Positions 46,645-55,461 of a stretch of DNA of 64,000 nt are shown piece by piece (position 1 is the first letter of the stretch; every line of letters begins with the position of its first letter). Position numbers and translations under genes: made by a program. The DNA is from an uncultured Eubacteriales bacterium (GTDB lineage Bacteria; Bacillota; Clostridia; Lachnospirales; Lachnospiraceae). The DNA is taken from positions 17,533 to 81,532 of the forward strand of contig CATOIK010000011.1 in NCBI GenBank assembly GCA_951800645.1, given 5' to 3'. The notes under the pieces are model-generated. The model searched no databases and was not told where the DNA came from. It saw only the letters and a program-made list of their open reading frames with translations.

Positions 46645-47853
46645 ATGGCAAAAGAAATGATTGCTATGCTTCTTGCCGGCGGACAAGGCTCCCGGCTATA
46701 CGCCCTGACCCAGGAACTGGCAAAACCTGCAGTTCCATTCGGCGGCAAATACCGCATCATTGATTTCCCGCTGTCCAACTGCGTCAATTCCGGCATCGAC
46801 ACGGTCGGCATTCTGACCCAGTATCAGCCGCTTGTGCTTAACGAGTACATCGGAAACGGACAACCCTGGGATTTAGACCGTTTATACGGCGGTGTTCATG
46901 TGCTGCCGCCCTACCAGAAAGCCTCCGGCTCCGACTGGTACAAGGGAACAGCCAATGCAATTTACCAGAACATTCCATTCATTGAACGCTACAATCCGGA
47001 ATATGTTATCATTCTTTCCGGAGACCAGATATGCAAGCAGGACTACAGCGACTTCCTTCGTTTCCACAAGGAAAAGAACGCCGAGTTTTCCGTTGCAGTT
47101 ATGGAAGTTCCGTGGGATGAGGCCTCTCGCTTCGGCCTGATGGTTGCAGACAATGAGGATCGTATCACTGAATTCCAGGAAAAACCAAAAAATCCCAAGT
47201 CCAATCTGGCATCCATGGGAATCTACATCTTCAACTGGGACATCCTGAAAAAGTACCTGAAAGAAGACGAGGCAGATCCCAACTCCGAAAATGACTTTGG
47301 CAACAACATCATCCCCAACCTGCTAAAAGACGGCAGACAGATGTACGCTTATCATTTCAGCGGCTACTGGAAGGATGTAGGAACCATCTCCTCTCTGTGG
47401 GAAGCTAATATGGAAGTTCTGGATCCGGAGCACAGCGGCATCAACCTGTTTGACACTGACTGGAAAATCTTCAGCCGGAACAGCGGTATGACCGGCCACA
47501 AAATCAGCGCAGATGCCAAGGTAGAAAATTCCATGATTACTGACGGCTGCCGTATTGACGGCAGTATCAAGCACTCCATCCTCTTTGCAGGCGTTACCGT
47601 AGAGCCGGGCGCTGTGGTGGAAGACGCTGTAATTATGGGAGGCACCACAATTAAAGCCGGCGCTGTGGTGAAACACTGTATCGTTGCTGAGAATGTAACC
47701 ATTGGCGAAAACGCCGTGGTAGGCTCTATGCCCACAGATACGGAAAACGGCGTGGCTACCATCGGTTCCAATGTAATCATTGGCCCCGGCGCTAAAATCG
47801 GCCCTAAGGCCATGGTGAAGAAAAATGTAGAAGGCGGTGAAGAACAATGGTAA
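46645..47853 (+). CDS. glgC: Glucose-1-phosphate adenylyltransferase
   Basis: 402 residues from [18 protein letters not shown]. It makes ADP-glucose for glycogen synthesis. The nucleotidyl-transferase domain carries [30 protein letters not shown], shown in two pieces ([10 protein letters not shown] and [16 protein letters not shown]), and [11 protein letters not shown]; a C-terminal beta-helix of hexapeptides follows. TATGGGGGGAAT precedes the ATG; 18 codons of upstream frame were dropped. The stop overlaps the glgD start. Confidence 0.96.
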   Translation: MAKEMIAMLLAGGQGSRLYALTQELAKPAVPFGGKYRIIDFPLSNCVNSGIDTVGILTQYQPLVLNEYIGNGQPWDLDRLYGGVHVLPPYQKASGSDWYKGTANAIYQNIPFIERYNPEYVIILSGDQICKQDYSDFLRFHKEKNAEFSVAVMEVPWDEASRFGLMVADNEDRITEFQEKPKNPKSNLASMGIYIFNWDILKKYLKEDEADPNSENDFGNNIIPNLLKDGRQMYAYHFSGYWKDVGTISSLWEANMEVLDPEHSGINLFDTDWKIFSRNSGMTGHKISADAKVENSMITDGCRIDGSIKHSILFAGVTVEPGAVVEDAVIMGGTTIKAGAVVKHCIVAENVTIGENAVVGSMPTDTENGVATIGSNVIIGPGAKIGPKAMVKKNVEGGEEQW

Positions 47854-48992
47854 ATTCCAATACAAATGCCCTGGGCATTCTTTTTCCCAACAGTTATGAT
47901 TCCCTGGTTCCGGATCTGGTAAGAGAGCGGCTGATGGCCTCCATCCCCTTTGCCAGCCGTTACCGCCTGGTGGATTTTATCCTGTCCAGCATGGTAAACT
48001 GCGGCATTGACAATATTTCCGTTATCGTTCGGAAAAACTACCACTCCCTCATGGATCATTTAGGCTCCGGCCGGGAATGGGACCTGACCCGCAAAAACGG
48101 CGGTCTCAATATTTTCCCGCCTTACGCTGAAAAAGATGTAAAGGTTTACAGCGGCCGTGTAGAGGCCCTGGCCAGCATTCTGGATTTCCTGAAAGACCAG
48201 AAAGAAAAATATGTAATCCTGGCTGATACCAATGCAGTTGCCAACTTCGACTTCAAGGCGCTGATCAACGCTCACATTGAAAATGGGAACGATATTACCG
48301 CCGCTTACACAGAGGAAGCCATCCCGGCAAGCCTGCTGGAGCTTCCCACTGCCAGCTCCGCCATGTACTACACCCTGGATCTGGATGGAAATCAGGTAAC
48401 AAAGCTGAATGTCAATCCGAAGGATGAAGGCATCCAGAACCTGTCCATGAACATTTATGTACTGGAGCGCGAGCTTTTAATCAAGCTGGTAAGCAGAGCT
48501 TATGTACTGGGTCTGCCCTTCTTTGAGCGGGATGTGCTGGCTCAGGGTCTTTCTCTTTTGAAGGTAGGCGCGTTCCGTTACGATGGCTATGTAGCCCGCA
48601 TCTGCGACTTAAAGAGCTATTTTGACGAGAATATGAAGATGCTGAACGACGCCAATGTAGATGCCCTGTTCTACACCGGCAACCCCATCTACACCAAAAT
48701 CCGTGACGACAACCCAACCCGCTACATAAACGGCGCCAGGGTTAAAAATGTCATGGCTGCCGACGGCTGCATAATTGAGGGTGAGGTAGAAAACTCCATC
48801 CTGTTCCGCGGTGTCAAGATCGCCAAAGGCGCTAAGGTCAAAAACTCCGTTCTGATGCAGGATACCGTGATAGAACCCGGCGCTTCCTTAAATTATGTCA
48901 TTACAGATAAGAATGTTACCGTCACTGACTACAAAGAACTGAAGGGCAATGACTCCTTCCCGGTGTATGTAACAAAGTATCAGAAAATCTGA
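47847..48992 (+). CDS. glgD: GlgD, regulatory partner of glucose-1-phosphate adenylyltransferase
   Basis: 381 residues homologous to GlgC but lacking the catalytic GGxGxRL loop ([17 protein letters not shown] instead). The substrate loop [20 protein letters not shown] and a C-terminal beta-helix remain. In Firmicutes GlgC-GlgD form a heteromer in which GlgD is weakly active or regulatory. ATGGTAA overlaps the glgC stop, so the two are coupled. Confidence 0.95.
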   Translation: MVNSNTNALGILFPNSYDSLVPDLVRERLMASIPFASRYRLVDFILSSMVNCGIDNISVIVRKNYHSLMDHLGSGREWDLTRKNGGLNIFPPYAEKDVKVYSGRVEALASILDFLKDQKEKYVILADTNAVANFDFKALINAHIENGNDITAAYTEEAIPASLLELPTASSAMYYTLDLDGNQVTKLNVNPKDEGIQNLSMNIYVLERELLIKLVSRAYVLGLPFFERDVLAQGLSLLKVGAFRYDGYVARICDLKSYFDENMKMLNDANVDALFYTGNPIYTKIRDDNPTRYINGARVKNVMAADGCIIEGEVENSILFRGVKIAKGAKVKNSVLMQDTVIEPGASLNYVITDKNVTVTDYKELKGNDSFPVYVTKYQKI

Positions 48993-49002
48993 TAGCGCAA
49001 CG

Positions 49003-49054
49003 AAAAACCCCTCTTCCAGACAGATTTAAGATCTGTTTGAAAGAGGGATTTTTT
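49003..49054 (+). terminator. Terminator of glgCD
   Basis: AAACCCCTCTTCCAGACAGA pairs with TCTGTTTGAAAGAGGGATTT, followed by TTT. Repeat copy C starts two bases later. Confidence 0.85.
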
Positions 49055-49055
49055 A

Positions 49056-49175
49056 TTTCATAGGAAAGTTCGCCCTATGAAACAAAAACGCTCCGCGGGA
49101 TGCGCACTTTGCGCTTAAGGAAAATGCCTGCTGACACAGACGCGCTCCGGCGCGAGAGTCCGGTGAACCGGACTC
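49056..49175 (+). repeat. 120-bp hairpin element, copy C
   Basis: Full copy in opposite chromosomal orientation to A, B, D and E, between convergent glgD and the ROK gene, so the orientation relative to the preceding terminator is the same as in the other copies. The third hairpin reads GTCTGT-GTCA-GCAGGC (read on the minus strand): both changes versus other copies give G-U pairs. It ends GAGTCCGG-TGAA-CCGGACTC with TTTTTTAT. Confidence 0.9.
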
Positions 49176-49179
49176 TTTT

Positions 49180-50394
49180 TTATGATAGATTTTGTGTTAA
49201 AAGATGTTCCAGGAAAATAGCGCCTGCTCCACATGCCAGGGAATGATGAAAACTTCCTCGACGCTCAAAAATCACTTGCTTATGCGCTCCTACATAATTT
49301 ATCCTTTCCTGCGCTGTTTCTACAGCCACCTTAAAATACAACAAAGACTCTTTTACAAGCAGTCCGCTCAATACCACCAGATCCGGGCAAAAGAGATTGA
49401 TATAATTAGCCAGTGCAATGCCCAGCATGCTTGCCGCTGAAGTAATCACCTCACAGGCCAGAGCATCTCCTGCTTCTGACGCATGACAAATATCCTGCAA
49501 AGTCACTTCACTCATTTCACAAGAGCTAAGCAAACTATGTCTTCCGCATTTCACACCTTTACGGAACGCTTCTATAATAGCAGGAATTGTGGTATAGCAA
49601 TCTACACATCCATACCTTCCGCATTGACACAATTCTCCATCCAGGTTAATTGTCATGTGACCAAAAGCATCTTCATAATAAGGAGCAATACTTTGTAATT
49701 CTCCTTTCATTACAACAGCCGATCGGATGTTCATAGCACACAGGATATAGAGCATTCGCTCACTGCTCTTTCCTTTTCCATAATGATATTCCAACATAGC
49801 TGCCGCATTGGTTCCCTTCTCTATCTCAATCGGAAGATTCAAGCGTCTTTCCAATTCACTGACGATTGGATAATCAACCCAGCTTTCATTCAAATAAGAA
49901 ATAATGGGGCGTATCAATTTTCCCGATTCACGATTCATGGAACTGAACACACTTAGACCAACTCCAAGTATCTGATCCTGTTTTACATCGATCTGCTCTA
50001 ATTCCTGTATAAACAATTCCGACACCTTATCCATCACTAAATCGGGCATGCTATGGGGATTCATAGCAAATTCCTTTAGCATCAGTATCTCCATTTTTAA
50101 ATTCATAATAGCCACTTCACAATATGTAGTTGAAATATTGATCACTCCCATAAGATAGTGTTTATCATCCACTGTATAAAGAATCGGCTTTCTTCCTCCT
50201 GTAGAATTTCCAACTCCACATTCTAAGATCAATCCATTTTCTTCAAGTGGTTCCATCGCTCTCTTAATCGACATTGCTGTTTTTCCCAATGCCTGACTAA
50301 TATCTGCTCTAGACACTGGCTGATATTTCAACATATATGCAAATACACTGCGCGATAAAGGCGGCAGCCGGTTTAATATGGAATTCTGATGCAT
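49180..50394 (-). CDS. ROK-family transcriptional regulator
   Basis: 404 residues. Residues about 1-75 form a winged helix (SRADISQALGKTAMSIKRAM, EENGLILECGVGNSTGGRKP). The ROK domain follows with GVGLSVFSSMN, IEIEKGTNAAAMLEYHYGKG and the zinc cluster CQCGRYGCVDCY. ROK repressors usually sense a sugar or sugar phosphate. The gene is last in the tctC-tctB-tctA-sulfatase-ROK array and probably controls it. The codon and base use are more AT-rich than in the flanking glg and pur genes. Confidence 0.9.
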   Translation of the reverse strand: MHQNSILNRLPPLSRSVFAYMLKYQPVSRADISQALGKTAMSIKRAMEPLEENGLILECGVGNSTGGRKPILYTVDDKHYLMGVINISTTYCEVAIMNLKMEILMLKEFAMNPHSMPDLVMDKVSELFIQELEQIDVKQDQILGVGLSVFSSMNRESGKLIRPIISYLNESWVDYPIVSELERRLNLPIEIEKGTNAAAMLEYHYGKGKSSERMLYILCAMNIRSAVVMKGELQSIAPYYEDAFGHMTINLDGELCQCGRYGCVDCYTTIPAIIEAFRKGVKCGRHSLLSSCEMSEVTLQDICHASEAGDALACEVITSAASMLGIALANYINLFCPDLVVLSGLLVKESLLYFKVAVETAQERINYVGAHKQVIFERRGSFHHSLACGAGAIFLEHLLTQNLS

Positions 50395-50434
50395 AAGCTT
50401 CCCCTCATATTGCTTTTATTTCTACAACTTTTGA

Positions 50435-51886
50435 CTATTTGGAGAGATCTGGAATTGGTGAAAATAATGCCGGCTTAAAATTTTTCAAGAATAAATCTCG
50501 GCCGCCATGTTTCTCCAACAGCCTTTTCTGAGCCTCCTTTGAGTCCACTTCAAGCTGTTCTACATCTGCAACATCTTTCAATTCCTGATACAACTGCTGC
50601 AACAGTTCCTGGTATTCCGGACATTCTGCCAAATCAGTCCGCTCCTCTGGATCTGCCTCCAGATCAAACAACTGTGGTTTTTCTCCTACATAATGTATAT
50701 ATTTGTATTTTCCTTTTCTCAGTAAAAACATAGCTGTATAAATTCCCTGAGAATAATACTCTGAAAATACCGTTCGTGCTTCTTCCTCCCCTTTTCCAAA
50801 AGGAATCAGGGACTTTCCAGGGAGTATCTCATCATTCTTATCTTTTTTTATTCCCAGACACTCCATCACAGTAGGATAAATATCCACCAATGATACCATT
50901 GTTTTGTTTCTTGTTCCAGCCGGAATATCAGGCCCTGTCATTATCATTGGAATTCCGACACTTCCCTCATACATGGTGGACTTAAAATACACACCATGAT
51001 CTCCCATGGTATCACCATGATCAGCACTGTAAATCACTCTGGTACTATCTTCTAAATTTGCCTCCTTCAGCGCATCCAGAACTACCCCCACCTGTGCATC
51101 CATAAATGAGCAAAGGGCGTAATAAGTGCGGATTGCCTGATATGCCTGTTCCTCGCTAACCTGATCAGTCCCGCAATATCTCCGGTAATCATCGATCAAA
51201 GGATGATGGGGCCATTCTTCACATCCAAATTGAATGGGTCTTCGTACAGATTCTTTGTCTGGATACAAATCCAGGTACTCCTGAGGCGCTATCAGCGGAA
51301 AATGTGGCGTAACAAATCCTACATTCAGTACAAATGGTTTCTCACTCGAACGCCCTTCTGTCTTTAAAAATTCCGCTGCCCTTCGGGCCACCTCCCGATC
51401 ATATTGGATATAATCAGAGTTTCCGGCCCCTGCCTGTAAAAGAGCATCTCTAAACTGATACCTGGTAATCTCATTATCGCGTATCGCTCCGTATACATCG
51501 CCCACTTCATTTTTTATATTTAATGGAATTCTTTGATCTAAAAATCCTGTAGTTGGAGAATCATTCTTGTAATGAAGTTTTCCTATTGTTGTTACCGAAT
51601 AACCTTCTTCCTCTGCTCGTCCACCCCAACTTTTCACTTCACCACCATAGGCATGTGCATTGTCCCAATACCCATTTCGTGATGCATAATTTCCTGTGGC
51701 AAATGCTGCCCGAGACGGCACACATATAGGAGAATTACAATACGCATTATCAAAACATACGCCTTCTGATGCCAGACGATCCAGATTGGGCGTCTGTATC
51801 TTTTCATTACCATAGCATCCAAGCATTCGTTTACTATGCTGATCACTCAAAATAATTACTAAATTCATAGGTTTCTTCTCTATCAT
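50435..51886 (-). CDS. Type I (FGly) sulfatase
   Basis: 483 residues, alkaline phosphatase-like fold. The metal site begins NLVIILSDQHSKRMLGCYGN, and the sulfatase motif CVPSRAAFATG carries Cys55, which must be turned into formylglycine by an anaerobic maturase (anSME) not present in the window. SADHGDTMGDHGVYFKS completes the active site. No signal peptide is seen, so the enzyme is cytoplasmic. The substrate probably enters through the adjacent TTT transporter. ATGA overlaps the tctA stop. Confidence 0.9.
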   Translation of the reverse strand: MIEKKPMNLVIILSDQHSKRMLGCYGNEKIQTPNLDRLASEGVCFDNAYCNSPICVPSRAAFATGNYASRNGYWDNAHAYGGEVKSWGGRAEEEGYSVTTIGKLHYKNDSPTTGFLDQRIPLNIKNEVGDVYGAIRDNEITRYQFRDALLQAGAGNSDYIQYDREVARRAAEFLKTEGRSSEKPFVLNVGFVTPHFPLIAPQEYLDLYPDKESVRRPIQFGCEEWPHHPLIDDYRRYCGTDQVSEEQAYQAIRTYYALCSFMDAQVGVVLDALKEANLEDSTRVIYSADHGDTMGDHGVYFKSTMYEGSVGIPMIMTGPDIPAGTRNKTMVSLVDIYPTVMECLGIKKDKNDEILPGKSLIPFGKGEEEARTVFSEYYSQGIYTAMFLLRKGKYKYIHYVGEKPQLFDLEADPEERTDLAECPEYQELLQQLYQELKDVADVEQLEVDSKEAQKRLLEKHGGRDLFLKNFKPALFSPIPDLSK

Positions 51887-53397
51887 TGAATTTCTCCTTG
51901 CACTGTTTTCTGTCTGCTCTTTCGAACTCCTGATATAACCTGATAAACCAGAAGTAGAATCGTAAGTACCAGAACCGTTCCTGCAATCGGGCGTTTAAAA
52001 AATGCTGCAAAATTTCCATAAGAAGACATCATGCCTCGACGGAAATTCAGTTCAATGATTGGTCCCAGCACAAATCCGAGCACAATTGGCGCTGGCGGAA
52101 AATCAAACTTACTTAATCCATATCCAATAAGAGCAAATAAGAATATCGACCATATATCAAAGATTCGATTATTCATAGCAAACGCTCCTACACTGGCCAA
52201 TACCATAACGATCGGAAGAAGAATATTCCTGGGGATCATCAATAGCTTTAGAAATCCTGGAAGACCATACAGTTGTACTACAAACATCATAATATTTGCT
52301 ACGATCAAAATAGAAAACATTGCATAAATCACATTACCATGACTCTGGAATAACAGTGGTCCCGGCGTAATCCCATGCAGCATAAAGGCAGCAAGCAGCA
52401 TGGCTGTTCCCGCATCTCCAGGAATCCCCATGGTTAAAAGCGGAATCATGGCGCCTCCCGAAACAGCATTATTAGCTGTCTCAGATGCGATAAGACCATC
52501 AATACAGCCTGTGCCATATTTTTCAGGATGCTTGGACATATTTTTAGAAACTGAATACGCAATCAAATTGGAAACAGCAGCTCCAAGTCCAGGGAGGATT
52601 CCAATCCCTGTGCCAATTCCAGCCGAGACTAACATATTCTTAAATTGATCGCAAAATTCCCTCCAGGACACACCCAAACCTTTTGATTTATAACTTTTCA
52701 CTTCCATCTTTTCCTGATTGCTTGCATCCGCAGCTTTAATCACTTCCATCACTGCATATACACCAATCATCAGCGGAAGAAGCTTAAAACCACCATCCAG
52801 CTCATGAATTCCAAAGGTAAATCTGCGAGCAGTATCTACCGGCGCCATCCCCACTGTAGTAAAAATAATACCAACCATGGCGCTCAGCATTCCCTTTACC
52901 AATGATTTTCCAGATAAACTGGCTATCAGGGTCAGCGACAAAACACCAATTGCAAAATATTCTTCGTAGCTAAACTTCAATGCCCACTTTGCCAAAATAG
53001 GAGAAATGGCAAACAAAGCGATCAGACTGATCATACCTCCAAGCAAAGAATACAGCGTACCAATACGAATGGCCCTTCCGCCCTCTCCTCGTTCAGCCAT
53101 GGGGTGGCCATCAAATGTACTTGCCACAGAAGCAGGGGTTCCAGGTATATTTATCAATATAGCTGTAATCAGTCCACCCGAAATACTTCCAATATAAATT
53201 CCCAACAGAATGGACATTCCATGTACAATATCCATTCCATAAGTCACTGGCAAAATCAGTGCGATTCCCATAGAAGATGTCATGCCTGGACTGGCTCCAA
53301 AAAAGATTCCTAAAATCACTCCAGCCAAACAAAGCAGAAGGATCTGTGGTTCCATGATCTGGCTAAATCCCGCTGCAAACATTTCCAGAACACCCAT
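51883..53397 (-). CDS. Tripartite tricarboxylate transporter large permease TctA
   Basis: 504 residues with about 12 membrane segments and the TctA signatures GASPGMTSSMGIALILPVTY, GSISGGLITAILINIPGTPA-type (SISGGLITAILINIPGTP), SGGAMIPLLTMGIPGDAGTA and FRRGMMSSYGNF. It is the transport subunit of a TTT-family secondary importer using cation gradient and a soluble or lipid-anchored TctC. It follows tctB by about 17 bases. Confidence 0.95.
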   Translation of the reverse strand: MGVLEMFAAGFSQIMEPQILLLCLAGVILGIFFGASPGMTSSMGIALILPVTYGMDIVHGMSILLGIYIGSISGGLITAILINIPGTPASVASTFDGHPMAERGEGGRAIRIGTLYSLLGGMISLIALFAISPILAKWALKFSYEEYFAIGVLSLTLIASLSGKSLVKGMLSAMVGIIFTTVGMAPVDTARRFTFGIHELDGGFKLLPLMIGVYAVMEVIKAADASNQEKMEVKSYKSKGLGVSWREFCDQFKNMLVSAGIGTGIGILPGLGAAVSNLIAYSVSKNMSKHPEKYGTGCIDGLIASETANNAVSGGAMIPLLTMGIPGDAGTAMLLAAFMLHGITPGPLLFQSHGNVIYAMFSILIVANIMMFVVQLYGLPGFLKLLMIPRNILLPIVMVLASVGAFAMNNRIFDIWSIFLFALIGYGLSKFDFPPAPIVLGFVLGPIIELNFRRGMMSSYGNFAAFFKRPIAGTVLVLTILLLVYQVISGVRKSRQKTVQGEIQ

Positions 53398-53414
53398 TTT
53401 TCATCTCCCCTTTC

Positions 53415-53915
53415 TTAAAACCATCTGGCTTTCGGCAGCATCAGCATAAACACCTGACGGAACAATACATAAATTACAGCAGAAGCTGTCACTGCGATTA
53501 CTGCATACACTATAATATCCTTTTTCTTTGCCGGCCATTTTCCCATCACCAGCATTTGACTAAATAAGTATATCATAGAAGAACATGCGAAACCGAGCTT
53601 GTCCATAAGGAAGATATATGCTGCATAGCTCCCCAACACAATTATCGTTTTTATATAGCTTGTCTGTTTTTCAGGTATAACTTCCTCTGTTTGTTTTTTT
53701 CTTAAGGTACTTACAATCAACCATGTACTTAAAGCCAAAACAACTGTGCCACATATCTGCGGAAACATTCTGGAGCCTACTACAGGGTCAATATTGGTCA
53801 GCTTGATACGAAAAGACATAACCAAATAAATGCACGACAGTACTGCCAGAATCCCTCCTATAATTGCATCTTTATGTTGTCTGTTCAAGTTCATCCCCCT
53901 GTCTGCCTGAATCAC
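53415..53915 (-). CDS. Tripartite tricarboxylate transporter small permease TctB
   Basis: 166 residues with four membrane helices (AIIGGILAVLSCIYLVMSF, MFPQICGTVVLALSTWLIV, IKTIIVLGSYAAYIFLM, IIVYAVIAVTASAVIYVLF). The pattern IDPVVGSRMFPQI fits TctB. The start is GTG overlapping the tctC stop (GTGA), giving coupled translation; an internal ATG (MNLNRQHKD) is a possible alternative. Confidence 0.85.
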   Translation of the reverse strand: MIQADRGMNLNRQHKDAIIGGILAVLSCIYLVMSFRIKLTNIDPVVGSRMFPQICGTVVLALSTWLIVSTLRKKQTEEVIPEKQTSYIKTIIVLGSYAAYIFLMDKLGFACSSMIYLFSQMLVMGKWPAKKKDIIVYAVIAVTASAVIYVLFRQVFMLMLPKARWF

Positions 53916-54934
53916 TGGTTACGGCTGTCTAAAATATCCTGATACTCCTGCAGTCTCACTTTACATTCTTCAAAATAAGCAGAGGTATCTTGTGGAGCCA
54001 CATATTCAACTGCATACTGCACATTCTCTGCATCTGTCTGAAAATCCGGATTTTCACACACATGTTTCAATGCTTCTGAATACTTGTCTATAATTGCGGG
54101 ATCCGTTCCCTTCGGAAACGCTGAGAAAAAGAATTTATCAACTACAAAATCTACTCCTAATTCTTTCATTGTTGGAACATCCGGATATTCCTGATTTCGC
54201 TCCTCATTGAAAAATGCTATGATATTAAAATCACCGGACGCCACATAATCCTTCACCAAACCTACCGGAGCTTTCATAAAATCAATATGATCTCCCATCA
54301 TTGCTGCAATTTGATCTGACACCGCACCAGCATCTACTAATTGGTACTGAACCTCAAACTGATTTTCCATCATGGCAATAATGGCTGTGTCATTCGTAGC
54401 TAACTCTGTTCCAAACTTTACTGCACCCGGATTATTTTTTGCTGCACCTACAAGTTCATCAAATGTTTTATATTTTTTACTAAGCAAGCAAGTGGTATAT
54501 ACTTTAAAAGGTATTCCGCCAGATTCAAATGCATCATAGTCAAATTCTGTCACGCCCGAAATCCTGTTTGTCAATAAAGCCTCATGACACACTAACATAG
54601 TATACCCATCCGGTTTTGCTTCCTTAACCTGATTTGCTGCAATACTTCCCGCGCCACCTGATACATTGCTCACAACAAATGGCTGGCCTAATTCCTGTTC
54701 CATATACTTTGCTATAAGTCTTGCTGCTGTATCAATACCTCCGCCTGCATTGGCGCCAACAATAATCTGAACTGGATTTTCCGGCCAAGAAATATCAGAA
54801 TCTACAGCCTCTGAAGCAACCCTTTCTTGCACGGTTTCCTTTTCTAAATTCTCTGTATTTTTACCGGAACATCCTGCCAGTATTCCAGCGGTCATCGTTG
54901 TTGCCAGTAAAACACTCACTAATTGTTTTTTCAT
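53912..54934 (-). CDS. Tripartite tricarboxylate transporter substrate-binding lipoprotein TctC
   Basis: 340 residues with a lipoprotein signal ending LAGC. The Bug/TctC fold shows WPENPVQIIVGANAGGGIDT, NVSGGAGSIAANQVKEAKPD and GYTMLVCHE. It binds an unknown anionic ligand outside the cell and delivers it to TctAB. AAAGGAGC precedes the ATG. It is the first gene of the TTT-sulfatase-ROK array. Confidence 0.93.
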   Translation of the reverse strand: MKKQLVSVLLATTMTAGILAGCSGKNTENLEKETVQERVASEAVDSDISWPENPVQIIVGANAGGGIDTAARLIAKYMEQELGQPFVVSNVSGGAGSIAANQVKEAKPDGYTMLVCHEALLTNRISGVTEFDYDAFESGGIPFKVYTTCLLSKKYKTFDELVGAAKNNPGAVKFGTELATNDTAIIAMMENQFEVQYQLVDAGAVSDQIAAMMGDHIDFMKAPVGLVKDYVASGDFNIIAFFNEERNQEYPDVPTMKELGVDFVVDKFFFSAFPKGTDPAIIDKYSEALKHVCENPDFQTDAENVQYAVEYVAPQDTSAYFEECKVRLQEYQDILDSRNQ

Positions 54935-55017
54935 ACTGTGCTCCTTTTCGTGTAAAAATGAATAAGTGTCAACAAACTATCTACCGGTATTTGTTCGTTT
55001 TGTAAATTTATAATCCT

Positions 55018-55046
55018 ATCATAACAATGCAAATATACAGCGTCAA
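55018..55046 (-). promoter_or_regulatory. SigA-type promoter of the TTT-sulfatase array
   Basis: TTGACG (55041-55046), 17-base spacer, TATGAT (55018-55023), about 75 bases before the tctC ATG. Confidence 0.65.
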
Positions 55047-55130
55047 CGATAAGAAGTTTACAATTTTATGTATAAAAAACCCGCAAATAATCCCCCTAAA
55101 ATTAGAGCTTTTTTTAATAAAAAAGAAAAT

Positions 55131-55171
55131 CACAAAATACTTTTTAAAATTATGTTAAAAAGTATTTTGTG
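55131..55171. promoter_or_regulatory. Perfect 17-bp inverted repeat upstream of the TTT operon
   Basis: CACAAAATACTTTTTAA (55131-55147) and its exact inverse (55155-55171) flank a 7-base centre. It lies about 85 bases upstream of the -35. It may be an operator for the ROK regulator or a transcript-borne hairpin. The rest of 54935-55461 is AT-rich and holds only the promoter, this repeat and the purD terminator. Confidence 0.5.
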
Positions 55172-55299
55172 TAATTCAAAAGTAGTATAATTACTTATTT
55201 TTTAACAAACCCTATTTTAAAGAAAGCCACCTGCTTACAAAAGCATATGCTCGATGATAAATCCATAACTTCCTTCATGGCAGAGTTTACAGCTAAAAA

Positions 55300-55332
55300 G
55301 GAGACTACAACACCTTGGTGCTGTCCGTCTCC
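55300..55332 (-). terminator. Terminator after purD
   Basis: GGAGAC pairs with GTCTCC around an inner CAGCACC/GGTGTTG stem, then TTTTTAG on the minus strand. It lies 130 bases beyond the purD stop; the stretch between has no convincing gene. Confidence 0.75.
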
Positions 55333-55461
55333 TTTATTAACTGGTTTTATCATTGTCCGCCAGACTCAGGTCCATACGCCCTGCATTTCTATCAACTGCT
55401 TTTTCTATATCTCAGCGGTGAGGAATAAACCTCTCGATTACAAATATAAATCCCGCCCTTC

